Shown: positions 11,301 to 23,206, counted from the stretch's first letter. The stretch: 64,000 nucleotides of DNA from Rhynchopus sp. YZ270_cl-10 (GCA_964035575.1 OZ037926.1:558001-622000), one strand, 5' to 3'. A program made the numbers and translations. The notes: generated by a model not told the origin, from the sequence alone.

Positions 11301-14300
11301 ACCAGTTGGCTCAGCAGTTGGTGATGCTGTTGGTGATGCTGTTGGTTCCGCAGTTGGCTCAGCAGTTGGTGATGCTGTTGGTGCTGCAGAATCACCTGGC
11401 GCAAGAGTCGGCTCACCTGTTGGCTCAGCAGTTGGTTCCACTGTTGGTGATGCTGTTGGTTCCGCAGTTGGTGATGCTGTTGGTGCTGCAGAATCACCTG
11501 GCGCAAGAGTCGGCTCACCTGTTGGCTCACCAGTTGGCTCAGCAGTTGGTGATGCTGTTGGTTCCGCAGTTGGTGATGCTGTTGGTGCTGCAGAATCACC
11601 TGGCGCAAGAGTCGGCTCACCTGTTGTCTCAGAAGTTGGTCCCGCAGTTGGCTCAGCAGTTGGCTCAGCAGTTGGTTCCACTGTTGGTGATGCTGTTGGT
11701 GCTGCAGAATCACCTGGTGCAAGAGTCGGCTCACCTGTTGGCTCAGCAGTTGGTTCCACTGTCGGTGATGCTGTTGGTGATGCTGTTGGTTCCGCAGTTG
11801 GCTCAGCAGTTGGTGATGCTGTTGGTGCTGCAGAATCACCTGGCGCAAGAGTCGGCTCACCTGTTGGCTCACCAGTTGGCTCAGCAGTTGGTGATGCTGT
11901 TGGTTCCGCAGTGGGTGATGCTGTTGGTTCCGCAGTTGGTGATGCTGTTGGTTCCGCAGTTGGTGATGCTGTTGGTGCTGCAGAATCACCTGGCGCAAGA
12001 GTCGGCTCACCTGTTGTCTCAGAAGTTGGTCCCGCAGTTGGCTCAGCAGTTGGTTCCACTGTCGGTGATGCTGTTGGTGATGCTGTTGGCTGTGCTGTTG
12101 GTGCTGCAGAATCACCTGGCGCAAGAGTCGGCTCACCTGTTGTCTCAGAAGTTGGTCCCGCAGTTGGCTCAGCAGTTGGCTCAGCAGTTGGTTCCACTGT
12201 TGGTGATGCTGTTGGTGCTGCAGAATCACCTGGTGCAAGAGTCGGCTCACCTGTTGGCTCAGCAGTTGGTTCCACTGTCGGTGATGCTGTTGGTTCCGCA
12301 GTTGGCTCAGCAGTTGGTGATGCTGTTGGTGCTGCAGAATCACCTGGCGCAAGAGTCGGCTCACCTGTTGGCTCACCAGTTGGCTCAGCAGTTGGTGATG
12401 CTGTTGGTTCCGCAGTGGGTGATGCTGTTGGTTCCGCAGTTGGTGATGCTGTTGGTTCCGCAGTTGGTGATGCTGTTGGTGCTGCAGAATCACCTGGCGC
12501 AAGAGTCGGCTCACCTGTTGGCTCACCAGTTGGCTCAGCAGTTGGTGATGCTGTTGGTGATGCTGTTGGTTCCGCAGTTGGTGATGCTGTTGGTGCTGCA
12601 GAATCACCTGGCGCAAGAGTCGGCTCACCTGTTGTCTCAGAAGTTGGTCCCGCAGTTGGCTCAGCAGTTGGCTCAGCAGTTGGTTCCACTGTTGGTGATG
12701 CTGTTGGCTGTGCTGTTGGTGCAGCAGAATCACCTGGTGCAAGAGTCGGCTCACCTGTTGGCTCACCAGTTGGCTCAGCAGTTGGTGATGCTGTTGGTGC
12801 TGCAGAATCACCTGGCGCAAGAGTCGGCTCACCTGTTGGCTCACCAGTTGGCTCAGCAGTTGGTGATGCTGTTGGTGCTGCAGAATCACCTGGCGCAAGA
12901 GTCGGCTCACCTGTTGTCTCAGAAGTTGGTCCCGCAGTTGGCTCAGCAGTTGGCTCAGCAGTTGGTTCCACTGTTGGTGATGCTGTTGGCTGTGCTGTTG
13001 GTGCAGCAGAATCACCTGGTGCAAGAGTCGGCTCACCTGTTGGCTCACCAGTTGGCTCAGCAGTTGGTGATGCTGTTGGTGCTGCAGAATCACCTGGCGC
13101 AAGAGTCGGCTCACCTGTTGTCTCAGAAGTTGGTCCCGCAGTTGGCTCAGCAGTTGGCTCAGCAGTTGGTTCCACTGTTGGTGATGCTGTTGGCTGTGCT
13201 GTTGGTGCTGCAGAATCACCTGGTGCAAGAGTCGGCTCACCTGTTGGCTCACCAGTTGGCTCAGCAGTTGGTGATGCTGTTGGTGCTGCAGAATCACCTG
13301 GCGCAAGAGTCGGCTCACCTGTTGTCTCAGAAGTTGGTCCCGCAGTTGGCTCAGCAGTTGGCTCAGCAGTTGGTTCCACTGTTGGTGATGCTGTTGGTGC
13401 TGCAGAATCACCTGGTGCAAGAGTCGGCTCACCTGTTGTCTCAGCAGTTGGTTCCACTGTCGGTGATGCTGTTGGTGATGCTGTTGGTTCCGCAGTTGGC
13501 TCAGCAGTTGGCTCAGCAGTTGGTTCCACTGTTGGTGATGCTGTTGGCTGTGCTGTTGGTGCTGCAGAATCACCTGGTGCAAGAGTCGGCTCACCTGTTG
13601 TCTCAGAAGTTGGTCCCGCAGTTGGCTCAGCAGTTGGTTCCACTGTTGGTGATGCTGTTGGTTCCGCAGTTGGCTCAGCAGTTGGTGATGCTGTTGGTGC
13701 TGCAGAATCACCTGGCGCAAGAGTCGGCTCACCTGTTGTCTCAGAAGTTGGTCCCGCAGTTGGCTCAGCAGTTGGCTCAGCAGTTGGTTCCACTGTTGGT
13801 GATGCTGTTGGCTGTGCTGTTGGTGCTGCAGAATCACCTGGTGCAAGAGTCGGCTCACCTGTTGTCTCAGAAGTTGGTCCCGCAGTTGGCTCAGCAGTTG
13901 GTTCCACTGTTGGTGATGCTGTTGGTTCCGCAGTTGGCTCAGCAGTTGGTGATGCTGTTGGTGCTGCAGAATCACCTGGCGCAAGAGTCGGCTCACCTGT
14001 TGTCTCAGAAGTTGGTCCCGCAGTTGGCTCAGCAGTTGGTTCCACTGTTGGTGATGCTGTTGGCTGTGCTGTTGGTGCTGCAGAATCACCTGGTGCAAGA
14101 GTCGGCTCACCTGTTGGCTCAGCAGTTGGTTCCACTGTTGGTGATGCTGTTGGTTCCGCAGTTGGCTCAGCAGTTGGCTCAGCAGTGGGTGATGCTGTTG
14201 GTTCCGCAGTTGGTTCCGAAGTTGGCTCAGCAGTTGGTGATGCTGTTGGTGTTGCAGAATCACCTGGTGCAAGAGTCGGCTCACCAGTTGGCTCAGCAGT

Positions 14301-17300
14301 TGGCTCACTAGTTGGCTCCGCTGTTGGTTCCGCAGTTGGCTCAGCAGTTGGTGATGCTGTTGGTGCTGCAGAATCACCTGGCGCAAGAGTCGGCTCACCT
14401 GTTGTCTCAGAAGTTGGTCCCGCAGTTGGCTCAGCAGTTGGTTCCACTGTTGGTGATGCTGTTGGTTCCGCAGTGGGTGATGCTGTTGGTTCGGCAGTTG
14501 GTTCCGAAGTTGGCTCAGCAGTTGGCTCAGCAGTGGGTGATGCTGTTGGTTCCGCAGTTGGCTCAGCAGTTGGCTCAGCAGTTGGTGATGCTGTTGGTGT
14601 TGCAGAATCACCTGGTGCAAGAGTAGGCTCACCAGTTGGCTCACTAGTTGGCTCCGCTGTTGGTTCCGCAGTTGGCTCAGCAGTTGGTGATGCTGTTGGT
14701 TCCGCAGTGGGTGATGCTGTTGGTTCGGCAGTTGGTTCCGAAGTTGGCTCAGCAGTTGGCTCAGCAGTTGGCTCAGCAGTGGGTGATGCTGTTGGTTCCG
14801 CAGTTGGCTCAGCAGTTGGTGATGCTGTTGGTGTTGCAGAATCACCTGGTGCAAGAGTCGGCTCACCAGTTGGCTCAGCAGTTGGCTCACTAGTTGGCTC
14901 CGCTGTTGGTTCCGCAGTTGGCTCAGCAGTTGGTGATGCTGTTGGTTCCGCAGTGGGTGATGCTGTTGGTTCGGCAGTTGGTTCCGAAGTTGGCTCAGCA
15001 GTTGGCTCAGCAGTTGGCTCAGCAGTGGGTGATGCTGTTGGTTCCGCAGTTGGCTCAGCAGTTGGTGATGCTGTTGGTGCTGCAGAATCACCTGGCGCAA
15101 GAGTCGGCTCACCTGTTGGCTCAGCAGTTGGTGATGCTGTTGGTTCCGCAGTTGGTTCCGAAGTTGGCTCAGCAGTTGGCTCAGGAGTCGGCTCAGCATT
15201 TGGTGATGCTGTAGGTGAAATAGTCGATGGCGCATTAGTTGGAACTGCAGTTTCACCAGGAACCAGCGTGGGAGGAGACCACGTTGCACCTGGTGACAAT
15301 GTTGGAGAGGCAGTAGGGGCAACTGTAAAAGCAATAAAAATTGGTAAGGGAGTAACAATAACTGGAGCACTTGACGGAACAGCTGTTGGAGATGCAGTGT
15401 CGCCAGGTGTCGGCGTGGGTGCAACAGTTGGAGATGCAGTATCACCAGGAGACAATGTCGGTACTGCTGTTGGGACAGCTGTTGGAGATGCAGTGTCACC
15501 AGGAGACAATGTCGGTACTGCTGTTGGGACAGCTGTTGGAGATGCAGTGTCACCAGGTGTCAGCGTAGGTGCAACAGTTGGAGATGCAGTATCACCAGGA
15601 GACAATGTCGGTGCTACAGTCGGAACAGCTGTTGGAGATGCAGTGTCACCAGGTGTCAGCGTAGGTGCAACAGTTGGAGATGCAGTATCACCAGGAGACA
15701 ATGTCAGTGCTACAGTCGGAACAGCTGTTGGAGATGCAGTGTCGCCAGGTGTCAGCGTAGGTGCAACAGTTGGAGATGCAGTATCACCAGGAGACAATGT
15801 CGGTACTGCTGTTGGGACAGCTGTTGGAGATGCCGTATCACCAGGAGACAATGTTGGTGCTACAGTCGGAACAGCTGTTGGAGATGCAGTGTCGCCAGGT
15901 GTCAGCGTAGGTGCAACAGTTGGAGATGCCGTATCACCAGGAGACAATGTCGGTACTGCTGTTGGGACAGCTGTTGGAGATGCAGTATCACCAGGAGACA
16001 ATGTCGGTACTGCTGTTGGGACAGCTGTTGGAGATGCAGTATCACCAGGAGACAATGTCGGTACTGCTGTTGGGACAGCTGTTGGAGATGCAGTGTCACC
16101 AGGTGTCATCGTGGGTGCAACAGTTGGAGATGCCGTATCACCAGGAGACAATGTCGGTACTGCTGTTGGGACAGCTGTTGGAGATGCAGTGTCACCAGGT
16201 GTCATCGTGGGTGCAACAGTTGGAGATGCCGTATCACCAGGAGACAATGTCGGTACTGCTGTTGGGACAGCTGTTGGAGATGCCGTATCACCAGGAGACA
16301 ATGTTGGTGCTACAGTCGGAACAGCTGTTGGAGATGCAGTGTCGCCAGGTGTCAGCGTAGGTGCAACAGTTGGAGATGCAGTATCACCAGGAGACAATGT
16401 CGGTACTGCTGTTGGGACAGCTGTTGGAGATGCAGTATCACCAGGAGACAATGTCGGTACTGCTGTTGGGACAGCTGTTGGAGATGACGTATCACCAGGA
16501 GACAATGTCGGTACTGCTGTTGGGACAGCTGTTGGAGATGCAGTATCACCAGGAGACAATGTCGGTACTGCTGTTGGGACAGCTGTTGGAGATGCAGTAT
16601 CACCAGGAGACAATGTCGGTACTGCTGTTGGGACAGCTGTTGGAGATGCCGTATCACCAGGAGACAATGTCGGTACTGCTGTTGGGACAGCTGTTGGAGA
16701 TGCAGTATCACCAGGAGACAATGTCGGTACTGCTGTTGGGACAGCTGTTGGAGATGCAGTATCACCAGGAGACAATGTCGGTACTGCTGTTGGGACAGCT
16801 GTTGGAGATGCAGTATCACCAGGAGACAATGTCGGTACTGCTGTTGGGACAGCTGTTGGAGATGCAGTGTCACCAGGTGTCATCGTGGGTGCAACAGTTG
16901 GAGATGCCGTATCACCAGGAGACAATGTCGGTACTGCTGTTGGGACAGCTGTTGGAGATGCAGTGTCACCAGGTGTCAGCGTAGGTGCAACAGTTGGAGA
17001 TGCCGTATCACCAGGAGACAATGTCGGTACTGCTGTTGGGACAGCTGTTGGAGATGCCGTATCACCAGGAGACAATGTTGGTGCTACAGTCGGAACAGCT
17101 GTTGGAGATGCAGTGTCGCCAGGTGTCAGCGTAGGTGCAACAGTTGGAGATGCAGTATCACCAGGAGACAATGTCGGTACTGCTGTTGGGACAGCTGTTG
17201 GAGATGCAGTGTCACCAGGTGTCAACGTGGGTGCAACAGTTGGAGATGCCGTATCACCAGGAGACAATGTTGGTGCTACAGTCGGGACAGCTGTTGGAGA

Positions 17301-20300
17301 TGCCGTATCACCAGGAGACAATGTTGGTGCTACAGTCGGAACAGCTGTTGGAGATGCAGTGTCGCCAGGTGTCAGCGTAGGTGCAACAGTTGGAGATGCA
17401 GTATCACCAGGAGACAATGTCGGTACTGCTGTTGGGACAGCTGTTGGAGATGCAGTGTCGCCAGGTGTCAGCGTGGGTGCATCAGTTGGAGATGCAGTAT
17501 CACCAGGAGACAATGTCGGTACTGCCGTTGGGACAGCTGTTGGAGATGCAGTATCACCAGGAGACAATGTCGGTACTGCTGTTGGGACAGCTGTTGGAGA
17601 TGCAGTATCACCAGGAGACAATGTCGGTACTGCTGTTGGGACAGCTGTTGGAGATGCAGTGTCACCAGGAGACAATGTCGGTACTGCTGTTGGGACAGCT
17701 GTTGGAGATGCAGTATCACCAGGAGACAATGTCGGTACTGCTGTTGGGACAGCTGTTGGAGATGCAGTGTCACCAGGTGTCAACGTGGGTGCAACAGTTG
17801 GAGATGCAGTATCACCAGGAGACAATGTCGGTACTGCTGTTGGGACAGCTGTTGGAGATGCCGTATCACCAGGAGACAATGTTGGTACTGCTGTTGGGAC
17901 AGCTGTTGGAGATGCAGTGTCACCAGGTGTCAGCGTAGGTGCAACAGTTGGAGATGCCGTATCACCAGGAGACAATGTCGGTACTGCTGTTGGGACAGCT
18001 GTTGGAGATGCCGTATCACCAGGAGACAATGTCGGTACTGCTGTTGGGACAGCTGTTGGAGATGCAGTGTCACCAGGTGTCAGCGTAGGTGCAACAGTTG
18101 GAGATGCAGTATCACCAGGAGACAATGTCGGTACTGCTGTTGGGACAGCTGTTGGAGATGCAGTGTCGCCAGGTGTCAGCGTAGGTGCAACAGTTGGAGA
18201 TGCCGTATCACCAGGAGACAATGTCGGTACTGCTGTTGGGACAGCTGTTGGAGATGCAGTGTCACCAGGTGTCAGCGTAGGTGCAACAGTTGGAGATGCA
18301 GTATCACCAGGAGACAATGTCGGTACTGCTGTTGGGACAGCTGTTGGAGATGCAGTGTCGCCAGGTGTCAGCGTAGGTGCAACAGTTGGAGATGCAGTAT
18401 CACCAGGAGACAATGTCGGTACTGCTGTTGGGACAGCTGTTGGAGATGCCGTATCACCAGGAGACAATGTCGGTACTGCTGTTGGGACAGCTGTTGGAGA
18501 TGCAGTATCACCAGGAGACAATGTCGGTACTGCTGTTGGGACAGCTGTTGGAGATGCAGTGTCGCCAGGTGTCAGCGTAGGTGCAACAGTTGGAGATGCA
18601 GTATCACCAGGAGACAATGTCGGTACTGCTGTTGGGACAGCTGTTGGAGATGCCGTATCACCAGGAGACAATGTTGGTGCTACAGTCGGAACAGCTGTTG
18701 GAGATGCAGTGTCGCCAGGTGTCAGCGTAGGTGCAACAGTTGGAGATGCCGTATCACCAGGAGACAATGTCGGTACTGCTGTTGGGACAGCTGTTGGAGA
18801 TGCAGTATCACCAGGAGACAATGTCGGTACTGCTGTTGGGACAGCTGTTGGAGATGCAGTGTCGCCAGGTGTCAGCGTGGGTGCATCAGTTGGAGATGCA
18901 GTATCACCAGGAGACAATGTAGGTACTGCTGTTGGGACAGCTGTTGGAGATGCAGTGTCACCAGGTGTCAGCGTTGGTTGTGCTGTTGGGACAGATGTGT
19001 CACCGGGTACAAGAGTAGGGACTGCTGTGGGTGCTGCAGTCGGCTGCATTGTCGGTGGTGCCGGAGTAGGTGGATATGGTGTTGGCGGTGACGCAGTTGG
19101 CGGTGATGGTGTTGGTGGGCTCGCTGTGGGAGGACTGGGTGTCGGCGGTGCTGGGGTTGGTGGTGCGGGTGTTGGTGGCGCAGACGTTGGAGGAGCTGGC
19201 GTGGGTGGCGACGGAGTGGGAGGAGCTGGAGTTGGTGGCGAAGGTGTTGGTGGCGCAGACGTTGGCGGAGCTGGTGTAGGTGGCGAAGGAGTGGGTGGAG
19301 CATCTGTGGCTGGTGCAGGTGTCGGCGGAGGTGTCGGTGGCAACGTAGGGTACGGAGCTGGTGGCGACGGAGTGGGCGGCCAATAGTTGAGACACAACTG
19401 CCCACCACCCGGCCCATCGAAGAGCGGCCCTGTCTCGGTACAGAGACGAATGAAGACATATGGGTTGTGCCAGTAGCCGTCCTGGCATTCAATGCCAAAG
19501 GTGTCGGGGGTGACACTCTGACAGGCATTGATCGGGTCGATGGGGTAGGCTATGTCGAGAGACGCATTCTTGAGGTTCCTGCAGTTGATGCCTCCACACG
19601 ACCAGGATGCGTTCAGGTATTGATTGTCGCAATCTGTGAAAAAATGTTGCCAAAAAACACAAAACAAAATCCAACATACCGAAACAGTTATGCGTGAAGA
19701 CGTACCCCCAGTCATTGTTGATACCCCTACCTACTACGGAATCGAAATAAGCATTAGACGGCAGCTTCCCAACAAGCTTATTCTTTGTGAAGAACAGCCT
19801 GCGTATAGTATTAGGCTGCCACGTCAAAGGCACGGTCCCTGAGAACTGGTTTTGGTATGCGTAAACGTAACGAAGGGGTTCGTACCACGTGGCAGGGAGG
19901 GTGCCGTCGAAGTTGTTCCTGCTGATCTCCATCACGATAGCGTGAGGGTACGCATCGAAGTTCACGGTGCCAATGAGGTTATTGTTCTTGAGGTACAGAT
20001 ACCGCATTTCTGGGTAGACCGGGAGGGTACCAAAAAAGGCGTTCTCCTCCGCCCGCAGCTTCGTTGCAAAGGCTGACTCTGGGAGTGTCCCGGTAAATTG
20101 GTTTTCAAAAATCTCAATGTCCGTCAACTTTCCGGGAAGTGGATTCGGAAACGCACCACCAATCCCATTTCTTCCAACATGAAGTCGCATCAACCGCGTC
20201 AATCCATACAACGAAGGCAACGTACCGCCCATACCACTCCAATGTAATTGAAGCACTCTCATTGAAGAATTCAAATAGAAAATATCAGGAAATCCGTCAG

Positions 20301-20697
20301 ATAAATCACATTTACCTAAATCCAAAGATTTGAACCCGAGGGGAAGAGCGTTCGGGGAAATCCCGGTCACCCCTGAGAAGAACAAATGTAGATATTCCAA
20401 TCCGGTTATAGCAGTGAGGTCGGGGACTTTGACTGGCTTCGCTTTGACGTAGATTCGGATCTGCCAGATTTTGCCATTTTTGCAAAAAACGCCCTCCCAT
20501 TCATCATCGCATGGGTCCCCTACCATCCAGTTCGCAGGGGGCCATCCTTTATCAGGGTCGTACAGTGTGTTGTAAAAATTCTCTATCGCCGCCAACTCCG
20601 CTGCAGGCACCGCTCCACCCGCCCCGACCACAAAAACCCCCAAAAAGACATAAAGTGAAGTAAACAGGGGTTCGCTTAGAACGCACCGTCGCGGCAT
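5334..20697 (-). CDS. Giant LRR and Pro/Thr-repeat type-I surface protein, two exons
   Basis: Exon 1 is 20697-19680 and exon 2 is 19633-5334. The 46-bp intron (GTATGT...CACAG) is phase 1, so the junction reads THNCF-DCDNQYL. The spliced protein is about 5,105 aa. In order: signal peptide (residues 1 to about 30, MPRRCVLSEPLFTSLYVFLG), an LRR N-cap with a Cys pair (GDPCDDEWEGVFC), roughly nine leucine-rich repeats with N-x-[FL]-x-G-T-[LV]-P, a Cys-rich C-cap, a PPTPxPPT segment, three Pro/Thr repeat blocks, a Cys-containing globular region (start VGQTDMGLLIKSTCFAELVV), one membrane helix (VYVIAVFAGIGIIAFG) and a 60-residue acidic tail. It is likely a stalked adhesin or coat protein displayed outside the cell. 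The ATG at 20697 is chosen because it opens the signal peptide; nothing upstream in frame is ATG. Confidence 0.88.
6190..9960 (-). repeat. Block C: coding repeats with LVPGETASPT
   Basis: These are coding repeats of the giant surface protein built from PTAVPTTVPTVAPT plus LVPGETAS. Units alternate between a long form and a short form lacking the TVAPTLVPGE segment. The marker PGET distinguishes this block from the other two. Confidence 0.9.
10130..15215 (-). repeat. Block B: coding repeats with LAPGDSAAPT
   Basis: These are coding repeats built from PTAEPT, PTASPT, PTVEPT and PTGEPT quartets, punctuated by LAPGDSAAPT at irregular spacing. Block B is the most variable of the three in unit length. 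Confidence 0.9.
15372..19010 (-). repeat. Block A: coding repeats with LSPGDTASPT / LTPGDTASPT
   Basis: These are coding repeats of two alternating units, PTAVPTAVPTLSPGDTAS (18 residues) and PTVAPTLTPGDTAS (14 residues). This block is nearest the LRR domain. Confidence 0.9.
19035..19390 (-). repeat. PPTPAPPTPSPPT segment
   Basis: This short proline-rich stalk start between the LRR C-cap and block A is built from PPTP[AS] units. It is lower in Val and acid residues than the three long blocks. Confidence 0.85.
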
Positions 20698-21344
20698 GAG
20701 AGGGGTGGAAAACCCAGGGGGAAGGGGTATGTGTATTGCCGGGAGTGTCTTTGGGGTGAGCAAAAAGGGAGAGAGCGTGGGGGTACAAAATAACCACCTT
20801 CGCCCCCTTCTTTCTTTTCCCTGATGGTGTGTGGGGTGGGGTGTGGTGATAGTTGAATATATATGAAAAAAAGATCGGGTCTTTTGTCTGTGCGCTCAAA
20901 GCCGGAAATACAAAAAAGGTGAAAAAAAAAAAAATGTGTTAAACTGAAGTACGGTTGTTGTTAATTGGGTACTCAAAAAGAAACATTTTTCAATCCGTTT
21001 TGTTTGCCCTGCAGCGCTGCCTCCAATCTTTTTAGAATTGACAACAAGTTGTTTTATCAAAAAAAAAAAAGGGGGGGGAGAAAGCGGATAATGGGGAGAA
21101 AGGAGGGATACGTTTTGTTTCATTTTCAGAAATCGGTTGGGGAATAAAAGACGTTGGAGAAAAATTGAAGGGGTGGGGGGGTAATATAAATCTAAATAGA
21201 AATGGTGCTACCGCAGTGCTGTCGGGGATGTTGTAAAAGAACTGCACCCAAAAAGACCACCAAAAATAGTAGCTTTTTTTTTCTCTAATCACAGTGTCGG
21301 AGCGAAATTTTGTGCTTTTTTTTTAGCCCCTTTCAAAAAGACGG
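20698..21344. other. Intergenic region between giant LRR gene and JmjC gene
   Basis: I see no coding signal. The region holds A/T and G homopolymers. On the minus strand, TTTGCTCACCCCAAAG is a candidate trans-splice acceptor for the giant gene. Confidence 0.5.
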
Positions 21345-22379
21345 TTATGCGGCCTCAACTCCGTTAATTTGCTCCTTTTGCTGCGGAGGCTTTGGTGTCA
21401 ATACATGCCCCAAGCATGCATGCCGGACCACTTTCTTGAATGCTACAGAGTCGATAAAATTGTGTGTCACCGATATACTGTGTTCCAACGTATCCACTTC
21501 ATGCGCCCAACCATTGGGCACAAAAATAATATCCCCTTCATTTACCACCACTTCTAGAACGTCTGCCATGCTCGCGTTGGGAAACCTCTCTGCGTCCAGC
21601 GCCTTTAAGGAAGCAAACCCGTCTTGATCCACGAAGTTTGCGACTTTTGTTGGGGGGACCAGCCTCCACCGTTTTGAGCCCTGAATCTGCGCCATCCATG
21701 CGTGGGTCAGTGCTGGGTCGATGTGCAGCGGGGTATGTACCCCTTTTGGACCAAGAAACAACCATTGAAACGCAGGACGATGTTTTTCTTCCATCTTTTC
21801 GAATAGATCTGATGCCCAGGATGGAGGGGAGACCGCGGTGCGTAACGGTTCGCATAGGGGGTCGGTGAGGTACGGAAACGCTCGGAGATATGGTGGCGGC
21901 ACCTTACGCACCTCAGAAGCCACGGTTAATGCATCGAATGAAGTGATGTACTCACGCATTGTTAACGGAACGGTTCGGTCTGCACAGTTGCTCTTCGTTT
22001 TTGTGGTGGAATGCATGCTAACATGAACGGTTGCATCTCCAATTGGCGATTCCGAAAAGGTTTCAAAACTCCATTCTTTGCTTCCCCAAGAGAGACACGC
22101 ACCTCTTGCAACAAACGGAACGTTTTGTGCTACCAGCTCCTTGCATTTTGCGTCAGTAGATTCCAATGAAATGTCCTCAATATGCAGCGGATTGCGTGCA
22201 ATAAGCGCCTGGAGATACGTATCCTCCACAACCATACGTTTCGTCACCAAGTCGTGCAGCTGCACGGTGAAGTCGTTGTGACACATCACAGCGTATCTAC
22301 CATACAATATCAGAAACGTCAACGGCTGCCTCTCCCCTTCTCCTGACACAACAGGGGCACCCCCTTTTAAGGCCTCCAT
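21345..22379 (-). CDS. JmjC-domain 2-oxoglutarate oxygenase, JMJD6-like
   Basis: This is a single 344-aa exon. The C-terminal half is a JmjC/cupin barrel. HxD metal ligands are H219 and D221 (VHTPLHIDP), the distal ligand is H293 (FVPNGWAHEV), and likely 2-oxoglutarate contacts are T216 and K236 (GSKRW). The motifs GPKGVHTPLHIDP and SVTHNFID follow the JMJD6 / factor-inhibiting-HIF group of Fe(II) dioxygenases, which hydroxylate or demethylate protein side chains. The substrate cannot be inferred. Residues 1-150 contain an F-box-like leader region often seen in JMJD6 relatives, but I cannot confirm an F-box. All metal ligands are present, so it should be active. The ATG lies 19 bases after a pyrimidine-rich ACAG. 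Confidence 0.9.
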   Translation of the reverse strand: MEALKGGAPVVSGEGERQPLTFLILYGRYAVMCHNDFTVQLHDLVTKRMVVEDTYLQALIARNPLHIEDISLESTDAKCKELVAQNVPFVARGACLSWGSKEWSFETFSESPIGDATVHVSMHSTTKTKSNCADRTVPLTMREYITSFDALTVASEVRKVPPPYLRAFPYLTDPLCEPLRTAVSPPSWASDLFEKMEEKHRPAFQWLFLGPKGVHTPLHIDPALTHAWMAQIQGSKRWRLVPPTKVANFVDQDGFASLKALDAERFPNASMADVLEVVVNEGDIIFVPNGWAHEVDTLEHSISVTHNFIDSVAFKKVVRHACLGHVLTPKPPQQKEQINGVEAA

Positions 22380-22398
22380 TGTTTTGTTGTGTTTTGTT

Positions 22399-22440
22399 CT
22401 GTCAAATTTGTAAATTTCAAGAAAAAATTGCAGAAAAAAA
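22399..22440 (-). promoter_or_regulatory. Candidate spliced-leader acceptor of the JmjC gene
   Basis: On the minus strand, a T-rich tract ends in AATTTGACAG, 19 bases before the ATG. Trans-splicing is inferred from the presumed euglenozoan host. No spliced-leader sequence is present in the window. Confidence 0.4.
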
Positions 22441-22795
22441 AGGGGTCTTTTTTTTTGTTAACTTATATTTGGGTTAGCCAAAACAAAGGGAAATGGAAGG
22501 GGTTGGATTCGGTTAAAAAAGATCTCGTTTTGTTGTGTTTTTGTTATTTTTGTTGTCGAAAAAAAACCACAAAAGATAGGGGCTCGCTAGAAACCCTTTT
22601 TTTCGTTGTTTTGGTTGTCCTTCCTTCTGTTTCCTCTCAGAAAATATTTGACAATGTGTTCATCACATTGGCGTGATCTCATCAAGATGCCACATCCGTT
22701 GATGGACACATATCTCAACACAATTATTTCACTTTCCTCCTCCACAACGTTTTCGAGAAAAATGAGGATAAAAAAAAAAGAGACAGAAACGCACA

Positions 22796-22878
22796 CCAGT
22801 AGTCATATGCTTGTTTCAAGGATTAAGCCATGCAAGTCTCAGAGTAAATGGATTAACAGTGGATCTGCAGACTCTCCC
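22796..22878 (+). rRNA. Fragment of SSU rRNA 5' end (pseudogene-like)
   Basis: The stretch starting CCAGTAGTCATATGCTTG and continuing TTTCAAGGATTAAGCCATGC matches the universally conserved 5' helices of eukaryotic SSU rRNA. It is followed by a recognisable ACAGTGxATCTGCxxACTC. Only about 80 bases are present. The preceding GGTTGATCCTG and everything downstream are missing, so this is not a functional rRNA gene. The CTTGTTTCAAGGA...CTCAGA wording is closer to euglenozoan SSU than to plant, animal or fungal SSU. Confidence 0.85.
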
Positions 22879-23075
22879 TTTGGGTAAGTTCTTAAGAATT
22901 ACCCACACAACCATTTTTTCAACACACATTTTTGGGGTCATATTCTGACACAAAGAATTTACCCCCCCTATTTAGTTATCAAACACAAACGAGGTCTCTC
23001 TCGAACCCTCCCCTCCTCTCCACTCCTTTTTAGCTAACTTTAAAAACTTTTTTAAAAAAGAACACAAATGAATGC

Positions 23076-23206
23076 CACCGTTCGGAGAAGAACTTTTTGT
23101 GAAAAAGTAGAGTACTTTGCTGGAGAAAAAGAAGTACTTTTTTTTTCAAGTAGAAAAGCCTTTTTGATCGCCACTACTTTTTTTAAAAGTACTTTTCCGA
23201 ACCGTG
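23076..23206. mobile_element. AGTACT-array TIR element, diverged copy
   Basis: The left end CACCGTTCGGAGAAG and right end CTTTTCCGAACCGTG form imperfect inverted repeats around AGTACT motifs. It matches the better preserved element at 32367-32584. No target duplication is visible, so it looks older. Confidence 0.6.

Noticed and set aside
6172-19386. Long plus-strand and alternative minus-strand frames across the repeat region, including one over 3,000 codons
   Set aside because: They are other frames of the stalk repeats. Unit lengths are multiples of three, so all frames stay open. Only the minus-strand frame has a signal peptide, LRR domain, membrane helix and a good splice junction.
19489-19633. 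Reading the LRR frame straight on past 19680 as a separate 424-aa protein
   Set aside because: The tail after NCFG loses LRR character, while a GTATGT...CACAG intron rejoins the Cys-rich C-cap to the stalk frame.
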